A stretch of DNA of 33,694 nucleotides, taken from Bacteroidales bacterium. Its GTDB lineage: Bacteria > Bacteroidota > Bacteroidia > Bacteroidales > UBA7960. The notes under the pieces were generated by a model. That model was not told the origin of the DNA. It worked only from the letters and a program-made list of their open reading frames with translations, and did no database searches. The stretch is from positions 1-33,694 of the forward strand of contig PWZB01000140.1 in assembly GCA_003567625.1 (NCBI GenBank), read 5' to 3'. Position 1 is the first letter of the stretch. Each line of letters opens with the position of its first letter. Shown piece after piece: positions 9,415-19,692 of the stretch. The translations under genes were made by a program, and so were the position numbers.

Positions 9415-12400
9415 TTAGTCAAAAGATAAATTCAAACACAATCCTCTAAGTTCATGTACCAGCACATTAAATGATTCGGGTACACCGGGTGCGGGCATAT
9501 TTTCTCCTTTAACGAGCACTTCATAAGCTTTTGCTCTTCCTATTACGTCGTCTGATTTTACAGTAAGGATTTCCTGCAATACGTTGGCTGCACCGAATGC
9601 TTCGAGAGCCCATACTTCCATTTCACCAAACCTCTGACCGCCGAATTGGGCTTTACCTCCCAGTGGTTGCTGCGTAATAAGTGAATATGGGCCAATTGAA
9701 CGGGCATGCATTTTATCATCAATCATGTGCCCGAGCTTCAACATATATATGACCCCGACTGTAGCCGGCTGGTCAAATCTTTCGCCCGTACCTCCGTCAT
9801 ACAGATATACCTTACCATTTTCAGGGAGCATAGCCTTTTTAATGTAATTGTTTATATCATCCAGCCCGGCACCGTCAAATATTGGGGTCGAAAATTTCAA
9901 ATCAAGTTTTTGACCTGCCCAGCCAAGTATCGTTTCATATATTTGACCCAGGTTCATCCTTGAAGGAACACCAAGTGGGTTTAAAACGATATCTACCGGT
10001 GTTCCCTCTTCAAGAAACGGCATATCTTCCTGGCGAACTATATTTGCAACCACACCTTTATTGCCATGTCTGCCGGCCATCTTATCACCGACTTTCAGTT
10101 TTCTTTTCTTTGCAAGGTAAATCTTCGCAAGCTGTACAATACCTAATGGAAGCTCATCACCAACTGTGGCGGTAAACTTTTTCCTGTTATGTATGCCCAG
10201 ATAATCCCTGTACTTAATAGTATAGTTGTGAATCAACTGGTTTATCAGTTCGTTTTTTGCCTTGTCGGTAGTCCAGTTATTAGGATTAACAGTAGCATAA
10301 TCAATGTTTTGCAAAATTTTCTGAGTGAATTTTGTGCCTTTTGGCACAACAATCTCTTTAAGAGAGTTTGTAACTCCTTGAGAGGTTTTGCCACTAACCA
10401 GGACAGTTAACTTATCAATAAGCTTTGATTTAAGTTCATCGGCAAGTTTATTAAAGTCCTCATCAAATTTTTCAATAATGATTTTTTCTTTGGTTTTTGC
10501 CTTTCTGTCTTTAATAACTCTTGAAAACAGCTTTTTGTCAATAACAACACCTTTAGTTGCGGGTGGTGCTTTTAGCGATGCATCTTTTACATCCCCGGCT
10601 TTATCGCCAAAAATTGCACGCAATAATTTTTCTTCGGGTGTAGGGTCTGTTTCTCCTTTGGGTGTTATTTTCCCGATTAGTATATCTCTTTCATTAACAC
10701 TGGCACCAATTCTGATCAATCCGTTTTCATCGAGGTTTTTAATAGCATCAGCGCTTACGTTAGGTATATCGCTTGTAAGTTCTTCAACACCTCTTTTTGT
10801 ATCTCTTACATCGAGTGAATACTCTTCAATATGAATAGAAGTAAATATATCATCGCGTACAATTCTTTCAGAAACAACGATGGCATCTTCAAAGTTATAT
10901 CCTTTCCATGGCATAAAAGCAACCTTAAGGTTTCTTCCCAGTGCCAGTTCGCCGTTGCGAGTTGCATAACCTTCACAAAGCAAATCCCCTGCTTTTACTT
11001 TTTGTCCTTTTTTCACAATAGGTTTAAGGTTCATGCAAGTGTTCTGGTTAGTTTTAGCAAATTTGGTAAGTTTATATTCCTTAATATCATCATCGAAGCT
11101 TACCAATTTCTCATCGTCGCTTCTTGTGTGCCTTACCACAATTTTTAAAGCATCTACATACTCTACAACGCCATCGTTTTCGGCATGCAACAGTACTCTT
11201 GAGTCATTTGCAACCCTTTTTTCCAATCCGGTGCCTACAATAGGTGCTTCAGGATTTATCAAAGGTACGGCTTGCCTCATCATATTGCTTCCCATAAGCG
11301 CCCTGTTGGCATCATCATGTTCAAGAAACGGTATCAAAGAAGCGGCAATAGAAGCAATCTGGCTTGGAGAAACATCGATCAGGTCCACATTTGATGGTTC
11401 AACTATAGGATAGTCTGCCATATAACGAACTTTAAGCAAATCATCTTTAAATTCGCTATCTTTTGTTAAAACTATATTAGCCTGGCTGATAACTTTATTT
11501 TCTTCCTCTTCTGCAGATAAGTATACCGGGGATTCATCAAAGAGCACTTTCCCGTCTTTAACTTTGTAATAAGGTGTTTCGATAAACCCGAGATTATTTA
11601 CTTTCGCATAAATACATAATGAGGAAATCAGGCCAATATTGGGGCCTTCAGGGGTTTCGATAGTACAAAGCCTTCCATAGTGGGTGTAATGAACATCACG
11701 AACTTCAAATCCGGCACGTTCTCGTGACAAACCACCGGGGCCAAGGGCTGACATACGCCTCTTATGAGTTAATTCAGCCAGCGGGTTGGTCTGGTCCATA
11801 AACTGAGAAAGCTGGTTTGTACCGAAAAACGAATTTATTACCGATGAAAGAGTTTTTGCATTGATCAGGTCTATCGGAGCAAAAACTTCGTTATCCCGAA
11901 CATTCATCCTCTCACGTATAGTTCTTGCCATACGTGCCAACCCAACACCAAATTGGGTGTAAAGCTGTTCGCCAACAGTTCTGACCCTCCTGTTACTCAA
12001 ATGGTCTATATCATCAACATCGGCTTTTGAATTAACAAGTTCTATAAGGTATTTAACAATCCAGATAATGTCTTCTTTAGTCAGGACCTTAACATCCATC
12101 GGCGTATTAAGGTTCAGCTTTTTGTTAATCCTGTACCTTCCAACATCACCAAGATCATAACGTTTATCTGAGAAAAACAGCTTTTCAATCATACTACGGG
12201 CTGTTTCGTCATCAGGCGGATCGGTATTTCTTAACAACCGGTAAATAAATTCTACGGCTTCTTTTTCAGAGTTGGTTGTATCCTTTTGAAGCGTATTATA
12301 AATCAGGGCATAATCACTGACATTGATTCCTTCTTTATGAAGTATTATGGTTTTAACATCAGCTTCAAGTATTTGTTCCACATGGTGCTCTTCGATAACG

Positions 12401-13227
12401 GTTTCCCTGTCTATAATAACTTCCGTTCTTTCGATGGAAACAACTTCCCCTGTATCTTCATCAACAAAATCTTCAACCCATGATCTCAATACCCTTGCAG
12501 CCAGTTTCCTTCCTATACATTTTTTCAATGTATTCTTACTGACTTTTATTTCATCAGACAAATCAAATATTTTCAGGATTTCTTTATCGCTTTCAAAGCC
12601 AATGGCACGTAGCAAAGTTGTAACCGGGAGTTTCTTCTTTCTGTCAATATAAGCATACATGACATCATTAATGTCAGTAGCAAATTCAATCCATGACCCT
12701 TTAAAGGGGATAATCCGTGCGCTGTAAAGCTGGGTGCCATTGGCATGCACACTCGTTCCGAAGAAAACACCGGGAGATCTGTGTAATTGCGATACAACAA
12801 CTCTTTCAGCTCCATTAATCACAAAAGTACCTTTAGGTGTCATATAAGGAATCATACCCAGATATACATCCTGTATAATAGTTTCGAAATCCTCATGTTC
12901 CGGGTCGGTACAGTAAAGCTTCAGCTTCGCTTTTAATGGAACGCTGTATGTAAGGCCCCTTTCAATACATTCTTCTATACTGTATTTGGGGGGATCAATG
13001 AAATAATCCAAAAATTCCAAAACAAAATTGTTCCTGACGTCCGAAATTGGAAAATTTTCACTGAATACTTTAAACAGACCTTCGTTTTTTCGATTTTCAG
13101 GGGTTGTTTCCAATTGGAAAAAATCCTGGAACGACTTAAGTTGCACCTCAAGAAAATCGGGATAATCAAATTGATAATTTATTGACGAAAAGTCTATTCT
13201 TTCTTTTTTTTCTATAGTTGCAGCCAA
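9415..13227 (-). CDS. rpoB: DNA-directed RNA polymerase subunit beta
   Basis: This is the beta subunit of RNA polymerase. The rifampicin-pocket region is intact, with NQLSQFMDQ at residues 471-479 followed by [14 protein letters not shown], and shows no common resistance change. The end [13 protein letters not shown] is a normal C-terminus. The start is the difficulty: the frame has no ATG before the conserved [14 protein letters not shown] chose the TTG at 13227, which gives 1270 residues and puts YPDF at residue 22, close to where related proteins have it. The frame stays open upstream to another TTG at 13302 (1295 residues), but those extra 25 residues ([14 protein letters not shown]...) look unlike a beta N-terminus. 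The gap to rplL is then 133 bp. Confidence 0.96.
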   Translation of the reverse strand: MAATIEKKERIDFSSINYQFDYPDFLEVQLKSFQDFFQLETTPENRKNEGLFKVFSENFPISDVRNNFVLEFLDYFIDPPKYSIEECIERGLTYSVPLKAKLKLYCTDPEHEDFETIIQDVYLGMIPYMTPKGTFVINGAERVVVSQLHRSPGVFFGTSVHANGTQLYSARIIPFKGSWIEFATDINDVMYAYIDRKKKLPVTTLLRAIGFESDKEILKIFDLSDEIKVSKNTLKKCIGRKLAARVLRSWVEDFVDEDTGEVVSIERTEVIIDRETVIEEHHVEQILEADVKTIILHKEGINVSDYALIYNTLQKDTTNSEKEAVEFIYRLLRNTDPPDDETARSMIEKLFFSDKRYDLGDVGRYRINKKLNLNTPMDVKVLTKEDIIWIVKYLIELVNSKADVDDIDHLSNRRVRTVGEQLYTQFGVGLARMARTIRERMNVRDNEVFAPIDLINAKTLSSVINSFFGTNQLSQFMDQTNPLAELTHKRRMSALGPGGLSRERAGFEVRDVHYTHYGRLCTIETPEGPNIGLISSLCIYAKVNNLGFIETPYYKVKDGKVLFDESPVYLSAEEEENKVISQANIVLTKDSEFKDDLLKVRYMADYPIVEPSNVDLIDVSPSQIASIAASLIPFLEHDDANRALMGSNMMRQAVPLINPEAPIVGTGLEKRVANDSRVLLHAENDGVVEYVDALKIVVRHTRSDDEKLVSFDDDIKEYKLTKFAKTNQNTCMNLKPIVKKGQKVKAGDLLCEGYATRNGELALGRNLKVAFMPWKGYNFEDAIVVSERIVRDDIFTSIHIEEYSLDVRDTKRGVEELTSDIPNVSADAIKNLDENGLIRIGASVNERDILIGKITPKGETDPTPEEKLLRAIFGDKAGDVKDASLKAPPATKGVVIDKKLFSRVIKDRKAKTKEKIIIEKFDEDFNKLADELKSKLIDKLTVLVSGKTSQGVTNSLKEIVVPKGTKFTQKILQNIDYATVNPNNWTTDKAKNELINQLIHNYTIKYRDYLGIHNRKKFTATVGDELPLGIVQLAKIYLAKKRKLKVGDKMAGRHGNKGVVANIVRQEDMPFLEEGTPVDIVLNPLGVPSRMNLGQIYETILGWAGQKLDLKFSTPIFDGAGLDDINNYIKKAMLPENGKVYLYDGGTGERFDQPATVGVIYMLKLGHMIDDKMHARSIGPYSLITQQPLGGKAQFGGQRFGEMEVWALEAFGAANVLQEILTVKSDDVIGRAKAYEVLVKGENMPAPGVPESFNVLVHELRGLCLNLSFD

Positions 13228-13360
13228 GGTGTATAAATTTGTGGTTAATAAATAATTTCTAACTAACCAGGTATTAAACAGATCAATATCATACAAAACC
13301 AAACCCCCGGACTGAATTTACAAGTCAGAAGTCTGATCTTTTTTGATAATAGAAGTTGAA

Positions 13361-13738
13361 TTACTTCAATTCAACTTCCGCACCGGCTTCTTCGAGTTGT
13401 TTTTTTAATGTCTCTGCTTCTTCTTTTGTGACACCTTCTTTAATAGCTTTAGGTGCTGAATCAACAAGTTCTTTGGCTTCTTTCAGCCCAAGACTTGTAA
13501 GCTCTTTTACGAGTTTAACCACGGCAAGTTTAGAACCGCCGGGGCTATTAAGGACAACTTCGAATTCGGTTTTTTCTTCAGCTTCTGCTTCTGCCTCACC
13601 ACCGGCTGCTGCAACTGCCACAGGTGCAGCCGCTGCAGGCTCAATACCATATTCATCTTTCAGAATATCTGCCAGTTCATTTACTTCTTTAACACTGAGA
13701 TTAACCAATTGTTCTGCGAAAGATTTCAAATCTGCCAT
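13361..13738 (-). CDS. rplL: 50S ribosomal protein L7/L12
   Basis: This 125-residue stalk protein recruits translation GTPases to the ribosome. It shows the N-terminal dimerisation segment (residues 1-33), an Ala/Glu-rich hinge (about 34-55) and the C-terminal factor-binding domain with [21 protein letters not shown]. Length and domains are normal. It follows rplJ by 63 bp. Confidence 0.98.
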   Translation of the reverse strand: MADLKSFAEQLVNLSVKEVNELADILKDEYGIEPAAAAPVAVAAAGGEAEAEAEEKTEFEVVLNSPGGSKLAVVKLVKELTSLGLKEAKELVDSAPKAIKEGVTKEEAETLKKQLEEAGAEVELK

Positions 13739-13801
13739 TTTTTATTATTTTTTAATGATTTTAAATTTACAATTCTAAAAATTAATTATTATATTATCTT
13801 A

Positions 13802-14323
13802 TTATTCTTGTTTTTCAGAAAGCGTTTTCAATATTCCTGATAACTTACCACCGCCCGATTGTAATGCTGAAACAACATTTTTGGCAGGCGATTGCAATAA
13901 TGATATAATATCACCAATGAGTTCGTTTTTGGATTTTATGTTACTCAAAACATCCAGGTTTTCCTCACCAAGATAACATACCTCTTCTACAAAAGCTCCT
14001 TTTAGTAAAGGTTTAGAACTATTTTTGCGAAACTCTTTTATCAGCCTGGCCGGAACATTACCTGTATCAGAAAACATCAATGAGGTAGGACCTTTCAAAA
14101 CATCATATAAAGGTCCGATATCTTTTTCAACTTTATCCATGGCTTTTTTCAACAAAGTGTTTTTGACCACATGCATAGAAATATTCTTCTTATAGCATAA
14201 CCTCCTGAGCTTATTAACAGTTTCTACATTCAATTCAGAAGTATCTGTCAGATAAAACACTTCGCTTGACTTTAACTTTTCAGCCAAACTTTCAATTATT
14301 TGTTTTTTTTCTTCCCTTTTCAT
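13802..14323 (-). CDS. rplJ: 50S ribosomal protein L10
   Basis: This 173-residue protein is the base of the L7/L12 stalk. It has the usual opening MKREEKKQIIESLAEKLKSSEVFYLTD, the rRNA-binding domain with NTLLKKAM and a C-terminal helix (VSALQSGGGKLSGILKTL) that binds L12 dimers. It lies 47 bp after rplA; an inverted repeat in that gap (14342-14368) may affect its expression. Confidence 0.97.
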   Translation of the reverse strand: MKREEKKQIIESLAEKLKSSEVFYLTDTSELNVETVNKLRRLCYKKNISMHVVKNTLLKKAMDKVEKDIGPLYDVLKGPTSLMFSDTGNVPARLIKEFRKNSSKPLLKGAFVEEVCYLGEENLDVLSNIKSKNELIGDIISLLQSPAKNVVSALQSGGGKLSGILKTLSEKQE

Positions 14324-14341
14324 AAAACATCCACATCTTTT

Positions 14342-14368
14342 AGGTGTAAACCAATTAATTTAACACCT
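14342..14368 (-). promoter_or_regulatory. Inverted repeat in the rplA-rplJ gap
   Basis: On the minus strand AGGTGT and ACACCT pair as a 6-bp stem around a 15-nt loop, just after the rplA stop and 19 nt before the rplJ ATG. It could be part of a ribosomal-protein leader (L10-L12 autoregulation is known in other bacteria) or an mRNA processing site. No T tract follows, so it is not a simple terminator. Confidence 0.3.
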
Positions 14369-14370
14369 GT

Positions 14371-15066
14371 TTATAAAGTAACGGATTTGGTATCAACTTT
14401 CACGCCAGGACTCATTGTACTGGACATATACACGCTTTTCATATAAGTGCCTTTTGCTGATGCCGGTTTCATTCTAACAATCGTTTGCAACAGTTCTTTA
14501 GCATTATCAACAAGCTTATTTTTTTCAAATGAAACTTTCCCTATTGAAGCATGGACAATTCCATATTTATCAACTTTAAAATCAATTTTACCTGCCTTGA
14601 CCTCTTTAACGGCTTTTTCTATTTCCATAGTGACTGTTCCGGCTTTGGGGTTTGGCATCAATCCTCTTGGCCCGAGGATTTTTCCAAGAGGGCCTATTTT
14701 AGGCATAATGCCTGGTACGGTAATTATGACGTCCACATCGGTCCAGCCCCCTTTTATTTTTTCAATATATTCGTCCAGTCCTACGTAATCAGCACCTGCA
14801 TCTTTAGCTTCTTTTTCTTTATCGGGTGTACACAGTACAAGCACTTTGGTTGTTTTTCCTGTACCATGAGGCAATGTAACCACCCCTCTAACCATTTGAT
14901 TTGCTTTTCTCGGATCCACTCCAAGACGGATATCCAGATCAACTGATTCATCAAACTTTGCAAAATGCATCTTTTTGATAACATCTGCTGCTTCACGCAA
15001 AGGATAAACTGCATTTCTATCAAAACCGGCAAATGCTTCCTTTCGGTTTTTTGTTAATTTCCCCAT
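14371..15066 (-). CDS. rplA: 50S ribosomal protein L1
   Basis: This 231-residue protein forms the L1 stalk near the E site and in other bacteria also represses its own operon. Recognisable stretches are [49 protein letters not shown] and the C-terminal [20 protein letters not shown]. Start and length are as expected. It lies 56 bp after rplK. Confidence 0.98.
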   Translation of the reverse strand: MGKLTKNRKEAFAGFDRNAVYPLREAADVIKKMHFAKFDESVDLDIRLGVDPRKANQMVRGVVTLPHGTGKTTKVLVLCTPDKEKEAKDAGADYVGLDEYIEKIKGGWTDVDVIITVPGIMPKIGPLGKILGPRGLMPNPKAGTVTMEIEKAVKEVKAGKIDFKVDKYGIVHASIGKVSFEKNKLVDNAKELLQTIVRMKPASAKGTYMKSVYMSSTMSPGVKVDTKSVTL

Positions 15067-15122
15067 TTTCTGATCCCGTTTATATTATTTTGATTAAAAA
15101 CCATCTGTAAAAAGAGTATTCA

Positions 15123-15560
15123 TCAAAAAGGCTTTTTGCCTTTTACTTTCACTCCCATACTTCTTGCCGTACCGGCTACCATATGCATAGCTGATTCGAC
15201 ATTAAAGCAATTAAGATCAGTCATTTTTTCTTCTGCAATAGTTTTCACCTGGTCCCATGTAAGTGTTGCAACTTTATTACGATTCGGCTCGGGTGAACCC
15301 GACTTGATCTTCAAAGCTTCCAATATCTGCACTGAAACCGGAGGAGATTTTATAATAAATTTAAACGACTTATCTTTGAATACAGTAATAACAACAGGAA
15401 TAACTTTTCCTGCTTTATCTTGTGTTCGGGCGTTAAACTGCTTACAGAATTCCATGATATTCACGCCTTTGGCACCCAGTGCGGGCCCAACAGGGGGCGA
15501 TGGGTTAGCCTGACCGCCTCTGATCTGTAATTTTATTAATCCGCTAATTTCTTTTGCCAT
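15123..15560 (-). CDS. rplK: 50S ribosomal protein L11
   Basis: This 145-residue protein is part of the GTPase-associated centre. The N-terminal domain carries the proline-rich [16 protein letters not shown], and the C-terminal rRNA-binding domain ends [24 protein letters not shown]. Length and start fit the family. It follows nusG by 67 bp. Confidence 0.98.
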   Translation of the reverse strand: MAKEISGLIKLQIRGGQANPSPPVGPALGAKGVNIMEFCKQFNARTQDKAGKVIPVVITVFKDKSFKFIIKSPPVSVQILEALKIKSGSPEPNRNKVATLTWDQVKTIAEEKMTDLNCFNVESAMHMVAGTARSMGVKVKGKKPF

Positions 15561-15627
15561 CGTCAGATTCTCTTTTTATTTTAGTATGACAACTCATAAA
15601 TTCAGTCATGAACTATTTTATGCAGAT

Positions 15628-16173
15628 TTATTCTTTTTCTACCTGCATAAAACTAAGTTCCAACGGTGTTTTTCGTCCAAATATCTTTACCATTACCTTT
15701 AGTTTTTTCTTTTCTTCATTAATTTCTTCAATCACTCCTGTAAAGCTGTTGAACGGGCCGTCGGTTACTTTTACTGTTTCCCCGACAATAAAAGGTATGT
15801 TTAATTCCTCGTCTTTTTCGGCCAGTTCATCTACTTTTCCAAGTATTCGATTTACTTCTGCCGGCCTGAGAGGAACGGGATTGCCTGCAGAGCCTAAAAA
15901 GCCAAGCACACCCGGAACATTTTTGATTATGTGAGGTATTTCTCCCACCAGTGCGGCTTCTATAAGCACATAACCCGGAAAATAATTCCTTTCGGCACTT
16001 ATCTTTTTTCCTTTTCTAATCTGATAAACTTTTTCGGTCGGTATAAGTACTTGCGAAATATAATCCTGCAGCCCAAGGCGTTTAACTTCACTTTCTATAT
16101 ATTGCTTAACCTTGTTTTCTCCTCCGCTAACCGCCCTGACTACATACCACTTTTTAACTTGTTGTTCGCTCAT
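15628..16173 (-). CDS. nusG: Transcription termination/antitermination protein NusG
   Basis: NusG binds RNA polymerase through its N-terminal NGN domain and couples it to Rho or the ribosome through the KOW domain. The NGN part starts KKWYVVRAVSGGENKVKQYIE and contains ERNYFPGYVLIEA; the KOW part is VGETVKVTDGPFNSFTGVIEE. I chose the ATG at 16173 (MSEQQVKKWY, 181 residues). The frame extends 23 residues upstream (from 16242), but that piece is not NusG-like and would crowd secE. The gene lies between secE and rplK, the usual position. Confidence 0.96.
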   Translation of the reverse strand: MSEQQVKKWYVVRAVSGGENKVKQYIESEVKRLGLQDYISQVLIPTEKVYQIRKGKKISAERNYFPGYVLIEAALVGEIPHIIKNVPGVLGFLGSAGNPVPLRPAEVNRILGKVDELAEKDEELNIPFIVGETVKVTDGPFNSFTGVIEEINEEKKKLKVMVKIFGRKTPLELSFMQVEKE

Positions 16174-16265
16174 AAAACCAAAAAATAATTCAGATTTTTC
16201 TTTTGCTATTAAAATACATGTGTTTATAAGAGGCTCATTCAAAGCTCCATGCCTTTAAATCAATA

Positions 16266-16460
16266 CTAAAGAAACAAGTCATAGAATTGTTGCAATATAG
16301 AGCTAAAGGATATATCCATCAAATAAACGATCGAAGCGATTATAAGGGAAGCAATGGATACGACCGTAACGCTGCTTTGCAAGTCTTTCCATGAAGGCCA
16401 GGTTACTTTATTATTGAGCTCATCATAAGTATCGCTGAAAAAGGCTCTGATTTTCTTCAT
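16266..16460 (-). CDS. secE: Preprotein translocase subunit SecE
   Basis: This 64-residue protein is the short, single-helix form of SecE, which clamps SecY in the inner membrane. It has MKKIRAFFSDTYDELNNKVTWPSWKDLQSS, the conserved WPSW amphipathic segment, followed by one membrane helix (about residues 30-52). I chose the ATG at 16460. A longer frame from 16523 reads through the tRNA-Trp gene and is not credible. It sits between tRNA-Trp and nusG. Confidence 0.95.
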   Translation of the reverse strand: MKKIRAFFSDTYDELNNKVTWPSWKDLQSSVTVVSIASLIIASIVYLMDISFSSILQQFYDLFL

Positions 16461-16496
16461 AAAATGTATTAATACTATAACTAATATTGTTAATTG

Positions 16497-16569
16497 CAGG
16501 GGTGGAAGGACTCGAACCCTCAACCAACGGTTTTGGAGACCGCTACTCTACCAGTTGAGCTACACCCCT
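16497..16569 (-). tRNA. trnW: tRNA-Trp (CCA anticodon)
   Basis: The minus strand folds as a 73-nt cloverleaf: acceptor AGGGGTG/CACCCCT, D arm TAGCTCAACTGGTAGAG, anticodon loop CTCCAAA and T arm with GGTTCGAGTCC. The discriminator is G and the 3' CCA is not encoded. It lies between tuf and secE, a common place for this tRNA. Confidence 0.97.
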
Positions 16570-16612
16570 GAATAATCAGGTAATGATATAAATCCTTACA
16601 CCACCCTAAATA

Positions 16613-17800
16613 TTACTCAATTATTTCTGTTACCTGGCCTGCTCCAACCGTGCGTCCACCTTCACGTATAGCAAAGCGCAGACCTTTATTCATTGCCACT
16701 TCGCTAATAAGTTCAACCGTAACTGTAAGGTTATCGCCAGGCATAACCATCTCTACACCTTCCGGCAGGAAAATTTCTCCGGTTACATCGGTAGTCCTGA
16801 AAAAGAATTGAGGTCTGTATTTGCTGTGGAACGGGGTGTGACGACCACCTTCTTCTTTTCTCAAAATATAGACTTCACCTTTGAATTTTTTATGAGGTGT
16901 TATTGAATTAGGTGCTGCAACAACCATACCCCTGCTGATAGCTTTTTTATCTACTCCTCTGAGCAACAGCCCAACGTTGTCGCCGGCTTCTCCGCGGTCA
17001 AGTATTTTGCGAAACATTTCCACTCCTGTAACAACACTTTTGAGCTTTTCCGCACCCATACCGATAATATCAACAGGGTCACCCGAATTAATAACGCCTG
17101 TTTCGATTCTGCCTGTTCCAACGGTTCCGCGCCCCGTGATAGAAAACACATCTTCAACGGGCATCAAAAAAGGTTTGTCAACATCACGCTTTGGAATCGG
17201 TATCCATTCATCAACAGTATCCATAAGTTCAACGACTTTTTCGACCCATTTTGGTTCGTTATTAAGTCCGCCCAATGCTGAGCCCCTTATAATTGGTATA
17301 TTATCTCCGTCAAACTCATAGAAAATGAGTAATTCCCTGATCTCCATTTCTACCAATTCCAGGAGTTCTTCATCATCAACAAGGTCAACTTTATTCATAA
17401 ACACAACGATTTGTGGTACTCCAACCTGGCGTGCAAGCAGTATATGCTCCCGTGTTTGAGGCATGGGGCCATCGGATGCATCTACTACGAGGATAGCGCC
17501 GTCCATTTGTGCGGCACCGGTTACCATGTTTTTCACGTAGTCGGCGTGTCCAGGACAATCCACATGTGCATAATGCCTGTTAGCTGTTTGATATTCAACG
17601 TGCGAAGAATTAATAGTAATACCTCTTTCTTTTTCTTCAGGTGCATTGTCAATAGAGTCAAAGGTTCTGATTTCCGACAAACCTTTAGCAGCTAAAATCT
17701 GTGTAATTGCAGCGGTGAGTGTTGTTTTGCCATGGTCAACATGTCCAATAGTACCAACGTTCACGTGCGGTTTAGTCCTTTCAAATTTTTCTTTTGCCAT
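16613..17800 (-). CDS. tuf: Translation elongation factor Tu
   Basis: EF-Tu brings aminoacyl-tRNA to the ribosome at the cost of GTP. The 395-residue protein shows the P-loop GHVDHGKT at 19-26, the switch [10 protein letters not shown], the guanine-specificity NKVD, and the C-terminal beta-barrel domains ending [20 protein letters not shown]. Length is normal. It lies between the four-tRNA cluster and tRNA-Trp, as in many bacteria where tuf is read together with these tRNAs. Confidence 0.99.
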   Translation of the reverse strand: MAKEKFERTKPHVNVGTIGHVDHGKTTLTAAITQILAAKGLSEIRTFDSIDNAPEEKERGITINSSHVEYQTANRHYAHVDCPGHADYVKNMVTGAAQMDGAILVVDASDGPMPQTREHILLARQVGVPQIVVFMNKVDLVDDEELLELVEMEIRELLIFYEFDGDNIPIIRGSALGGLNNEPKWVEKVVELMDTVDEWIPIPKRDVDKPFLMPVEDVFSITGRGTVGTGRIETGVINSGDPVDIIGMGAEKLKSVVTGVEMFRKILDRGEAGDNVGLLLRGVDKKAISRGMVVAAPNSITPHKKFKGEVYILRKEEGGRHTPFHSKYRPQFFFRTTDVTGEIFLPEGVEMVMPGDNLTVTVELISEVAMNKGLRFAIREGGRTVGAGQVTEIIE

Positions 17801-17861
17801 ATCTTAGTGGTTGTTTAAAATTATTTAAAAAATTTTATGTATCTGAAACATTTTCTGTGCG

Positions 17862-17933
17862 AGCCGATGACGGGAATTGAACCCGTGGCCTCTTCCTTAC
17901 CAAGGAAACGCTCTACCTCTGAGCTACATCGGC
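17862..17933 (-). tRNA. trnT: tRNA-Thr (GGT anticodon)
   Basis: A 72-nt cloverleaf: acceptor GCCGATG/CATCGGC, D arm TAGCTCAGAGGTAGAGC, anticodon loop TTGGTAA, T arm with GGTTCAATTCC. The discriminator is T and CCA is not encoded. It is the last tRNA of the cluster before tuf. Confidence 0.97.
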
Positions 17934-17941
17934 GAGATCAG

Positions 17942-18014
17942 AGCGGAAAACGGGACTCGAACCCGCCACCTACAGCTTGGAAGGCTGTCGCTCTACCAGA
18001 TGAGCTATTTCCGC
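17942..18014 (-). tRNA. trnG: tRNA-Gly (TCC anticodon)
   Basis: A 73-nt cloverleaf: acceptor GCGGAAA/TTTCCGC, anticodon stem ACAGC/GCTGT with loop CTTCCAA, T arm with GGTTCGAGTCC. The discriminator is T; CCA is not encoded. Only 8 bp separate it from the tRNA-Thr(GGT) gene, so both are cut from one precursor. Confidence 0.97.
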
Positions 18015-18023
18015 ATTATTAAG

Positions 18024-18105
18024 TGGGGGGAGAAGGATTCGAACCTCCGAAGGCTAAGCCAACAGATTTACAGTCTGCCCCATTTGACCGCTCTGGAATC
18101 CCCCC
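18024..18105 (-). tRNA. trnY: tRNA-Tyr (GTA anticodon)
   Basis: An 82-nt class II tRNA with the long variable arm expected for bacterial tRNA-Tyr. The acceptor is GGGGGGA/TCCCCCC, the anticodon loop is CTGTAAA and the T arm contains GGTTCGAATCC. The discriminator is A; CCA is not encoded. Confidence 0.97.
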
Positions 18106-18145
18106 AAAAATGAATGATACTGAAAATAACTTTTTAAAGAACGCG

Positions 18146-18219
18146 AGCCGATGGAGGGATTCGAACCCCCGACCGGCTGATTACAAATCAGCTGCTCTGG
18201 CCAACTGAGCTACATCGGC
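18146..18219 (-). tRNA. trnT: tRNA-Thr (TGT anticodon)
   Basis: A 74-nt cloverleaf: acceptor GCCGATG/CATCGGC, D arm TAGCTCAGTTGGCCAGAGC, anticodon loop TTTGTAA, T arm with GGTTCGAATCC. It is the first tRNA of the cluster, about 64 nt after the predicted transcription start at the 18290-18322 promoter. Confidence 0.97.
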
Positions 18220-18289
18220 AATTCAATGCCAAGTGTTTATTTATATTTTCACACAAATAACAAATATAAATCTTTACTAAAAAGGTTTG

Positions 18290-18322
18290 CAAATTTACGC
18301 AAAAGATTTAAAACCTACCAAA
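18290..18322 (-). promoter_or_regulatory. Promoter of the tRNA-tuf-rpl-rpo transcript
   Basis: On the minus strand TTTG (18322-18319) is followed after 21 bp by TAAATTTG (18297-18290), an exact match to the Bacteroidota pattern. It lies between hpf and the first tRNA. It is probably the main promoter for the four tRNAs and tuf, and possibly for the rest of the operon, as no comparably good match was seen further down. Confidence 0.6.
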
Positions 18323-18393
18323 ATAAAATTTAATTTTTTTTAAAATATTAATTCCCAACAAAATATATCCCAAATTCAAACCAAAAAAAATTA

Positions 18394-18693
18394 CTACAAC
18401 CCTTTGAATTTTTCTTTACGCTTAATCAATTGTTTCCTTAAAGCATCCACCGCATTATCAACTGCTTCTTCAAAACTTTTTGCCTGCTTTTTTGCGAACA
18501 AGTCATTCCCGGGCAACATAACCTTTATTTCTGCAATTTTATTTTCATTGTTGGAAGCTTGTTCTAATTTAAGAGTAACGTCACTTTCAATAATACCATC
18601 AAAAAAACTGGGTAATTTCCCAACCTTTTCCCTGATAAAATCTTCAAGTTTTATGTCAGCTTTAAAGTGTAAAGAACTAATGTTAATATTCAT
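18394..18693 (-). CDS. hpf: Short-form ribosome hibernation promoting factor (HPF/RaiA family)
   Basis: This 99-residue protein matches the short HPF/YfiA family, which binds the 30S decoding region and keeps ribosomes inactive in starved cells. It opens MNINISSLHFKADIKLEDFIREKVGKL, has a central beta strand with SDVTLKLEQ and ends FEEAVDNAVDALRKQLIKRKEKFKGL. It lacks the extra C-terminal domain of long HPF. The gene lies 18 bp after the recombinase gene and just before the tRNA promoter, so it is read with rpsU and xerC. Confidence 0.93.
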   Translation of the reverse strand: MNINISSLHFKADIKLEDFIREKVGKLPSFFDGIIESDVTLKLEQASNNENKIAEIKVMLPGNDLFAKKQAKSFEEAVDNAVDALRKQLIKRKEKFKGL

Positions 18694-18711
18694 AATTACA
18701 TTCCTCCGAAT

Positions 18712-19599
18712 TTAAGCCTTGGGATGGGCTTGTTTGTAAACTTTTTTTAATTTTTCAACACTATTATGTGTATATACCTGGGTTGCCGAAAGATTAGCAT
18801 GGCCAAGAAATTCTTTGATTGAATTCAACTCTGCACCGTTATTCAGCATATGTGTTGCAAATGTGTGCCTCAATATATGAGGACTCTTTTTGTCGTATGT
18901 GGTTACAAGGCTTAAATAGTGATATACCACCCTGTAAATGAATTTAGGGTATAACTTCTTTCCTTTACCTGTAACGAGCAAATAATCATTTTTTTCGCAT
19001 GGAAATAACTTTGCTTTTTTTTCAATATAATCAATTATAGTTTTTGATAAAGAAGGAATTACCGGGATTATCCGCTGTTTATTGCCTTTACCGCTAACTT
19101 TCAAAGTAATGTTTCCTGCATCCAAATCCGTATGTTTGACAGAAATCAACTCGGCCAGCCTGATACCTGTCGAATAAAGCATTTCTAGTATTAGCCGGTC
19201 TCTTGAACCAATAAAATCATCAGCAAAATCAATCTTTTCAAAGAGCGCATTTATATCCTCGTTATTTAAGTATGGCGGTAATGAAGCCGCAAATTTCGGA
19301 ATTGTTATTTTTTCTATAGGATTGGACTCTATGTCAGCCTGAATTATCAAATGGTTAAAAAAAGATTTAAGCGAAGAAATTTTCCTCCTGACCGACCGGG
19401 CGCCTATACCTTTATCCATAATTGCAACTATCCAGCTTCTTATATGCAAAGCAGATGCTTCATGACATTGAATGCCGGGATAAAAATCAACTAAAAATTC
19501 GTGAAACTGCACTAAATCGGTATGATATGATTTAACAGTATGTGCCGAATAACCTTTATTTATAGCCAAATATTTAAGGAAGCTGTTAATTTTGTCCAT
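18712..19599 (-). CDS. xerC: Tyrosine recombinase XerC/XerD family
   Basis: This 295-residue protein has an N-terminal SAM-like DNA-binding domain (about residues 1-90) and a C-terminal catalytic domain. The full active site is visible: R147 in STGIRLAE, K171, H241 and R244 in HILRHTFATH, H267 in LGHANL and the nucleophile Y276. Length and domain order fit the Xer enzymes that resolve chromosome dimers at dif. The gene lies between rpsU and hpf in a housekeeping operon, with no integrase-like attachment site or cargo nearby, so a chromosomal Xer role is more likely than a mobile element. XerC against XerD cannot be decided without phylogeny. Confidence 0.92.
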   Translation of the reverse strand: MDKINSFLKYLAINKGYSAHTVKSYHTDLVQFHEFLVDFYPGIQCHEASALHIRSWIVAIMDKGIGARSVRRKISSLKSFFNHLIIQADIESNPIEKITIPKFAASLPPYLNNEDINALFEKIDFADDFIGSRDRLILEMLYSTGIRLAELISVKHTDLDAGNITLKVSGKGNKQRIIPVIPSLSKTIIDYIEKKAKLFPCEKNDYLLVTGKGKKLYPKFIYRVVYHYLSLVTTYDKKSPHILRHTFATHMLNNGAELNSIKEFLGHANLSATQVYTHNSVEKLKKVYKQAHPKA

Positions 19600-19692
19600 A
19601 TAAACAAAATGGATATTTTTGCTAAAGTTAATAATGCGCTTTCTAAAATAAAAATTACTTCCTTTTGAAAATTCTTAACTTCAAAAAACAAT

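Noticed and set aside
10388..11413. Plus-strand frames of 105-148 residues opposite rpoB
   Set aside because: Antisense shadows of a highly conserved gene; serine-rich composition is typical of such shadows.
16174..16242. Longer NusG start
   Set aside because: The 23 extra residues are unlike NusG, and MSEQQVKKWYVV is the normal N-terminus.
16461..16523. N-terminal extension of secE
   Set aside because: The extension translates part of the tRNA-Trp gene (RVRVLPPLQ); the ATG at 16460 gives a normal SecE.
17837..18208. Three small plus-strand frames with MTGIEPVASS- and GGEGFEPPKA-like sequences
   Set aside because: They are reverse-strand translations of the tRNA T arms, a common false gene pattern.
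18712..19599. Mobile-element integrase
   Set aside because: The recombinase sits in a housekeeping operon with no attachment repeats, cargo or phage genes; a chromosomal Xer enzyme fits better.
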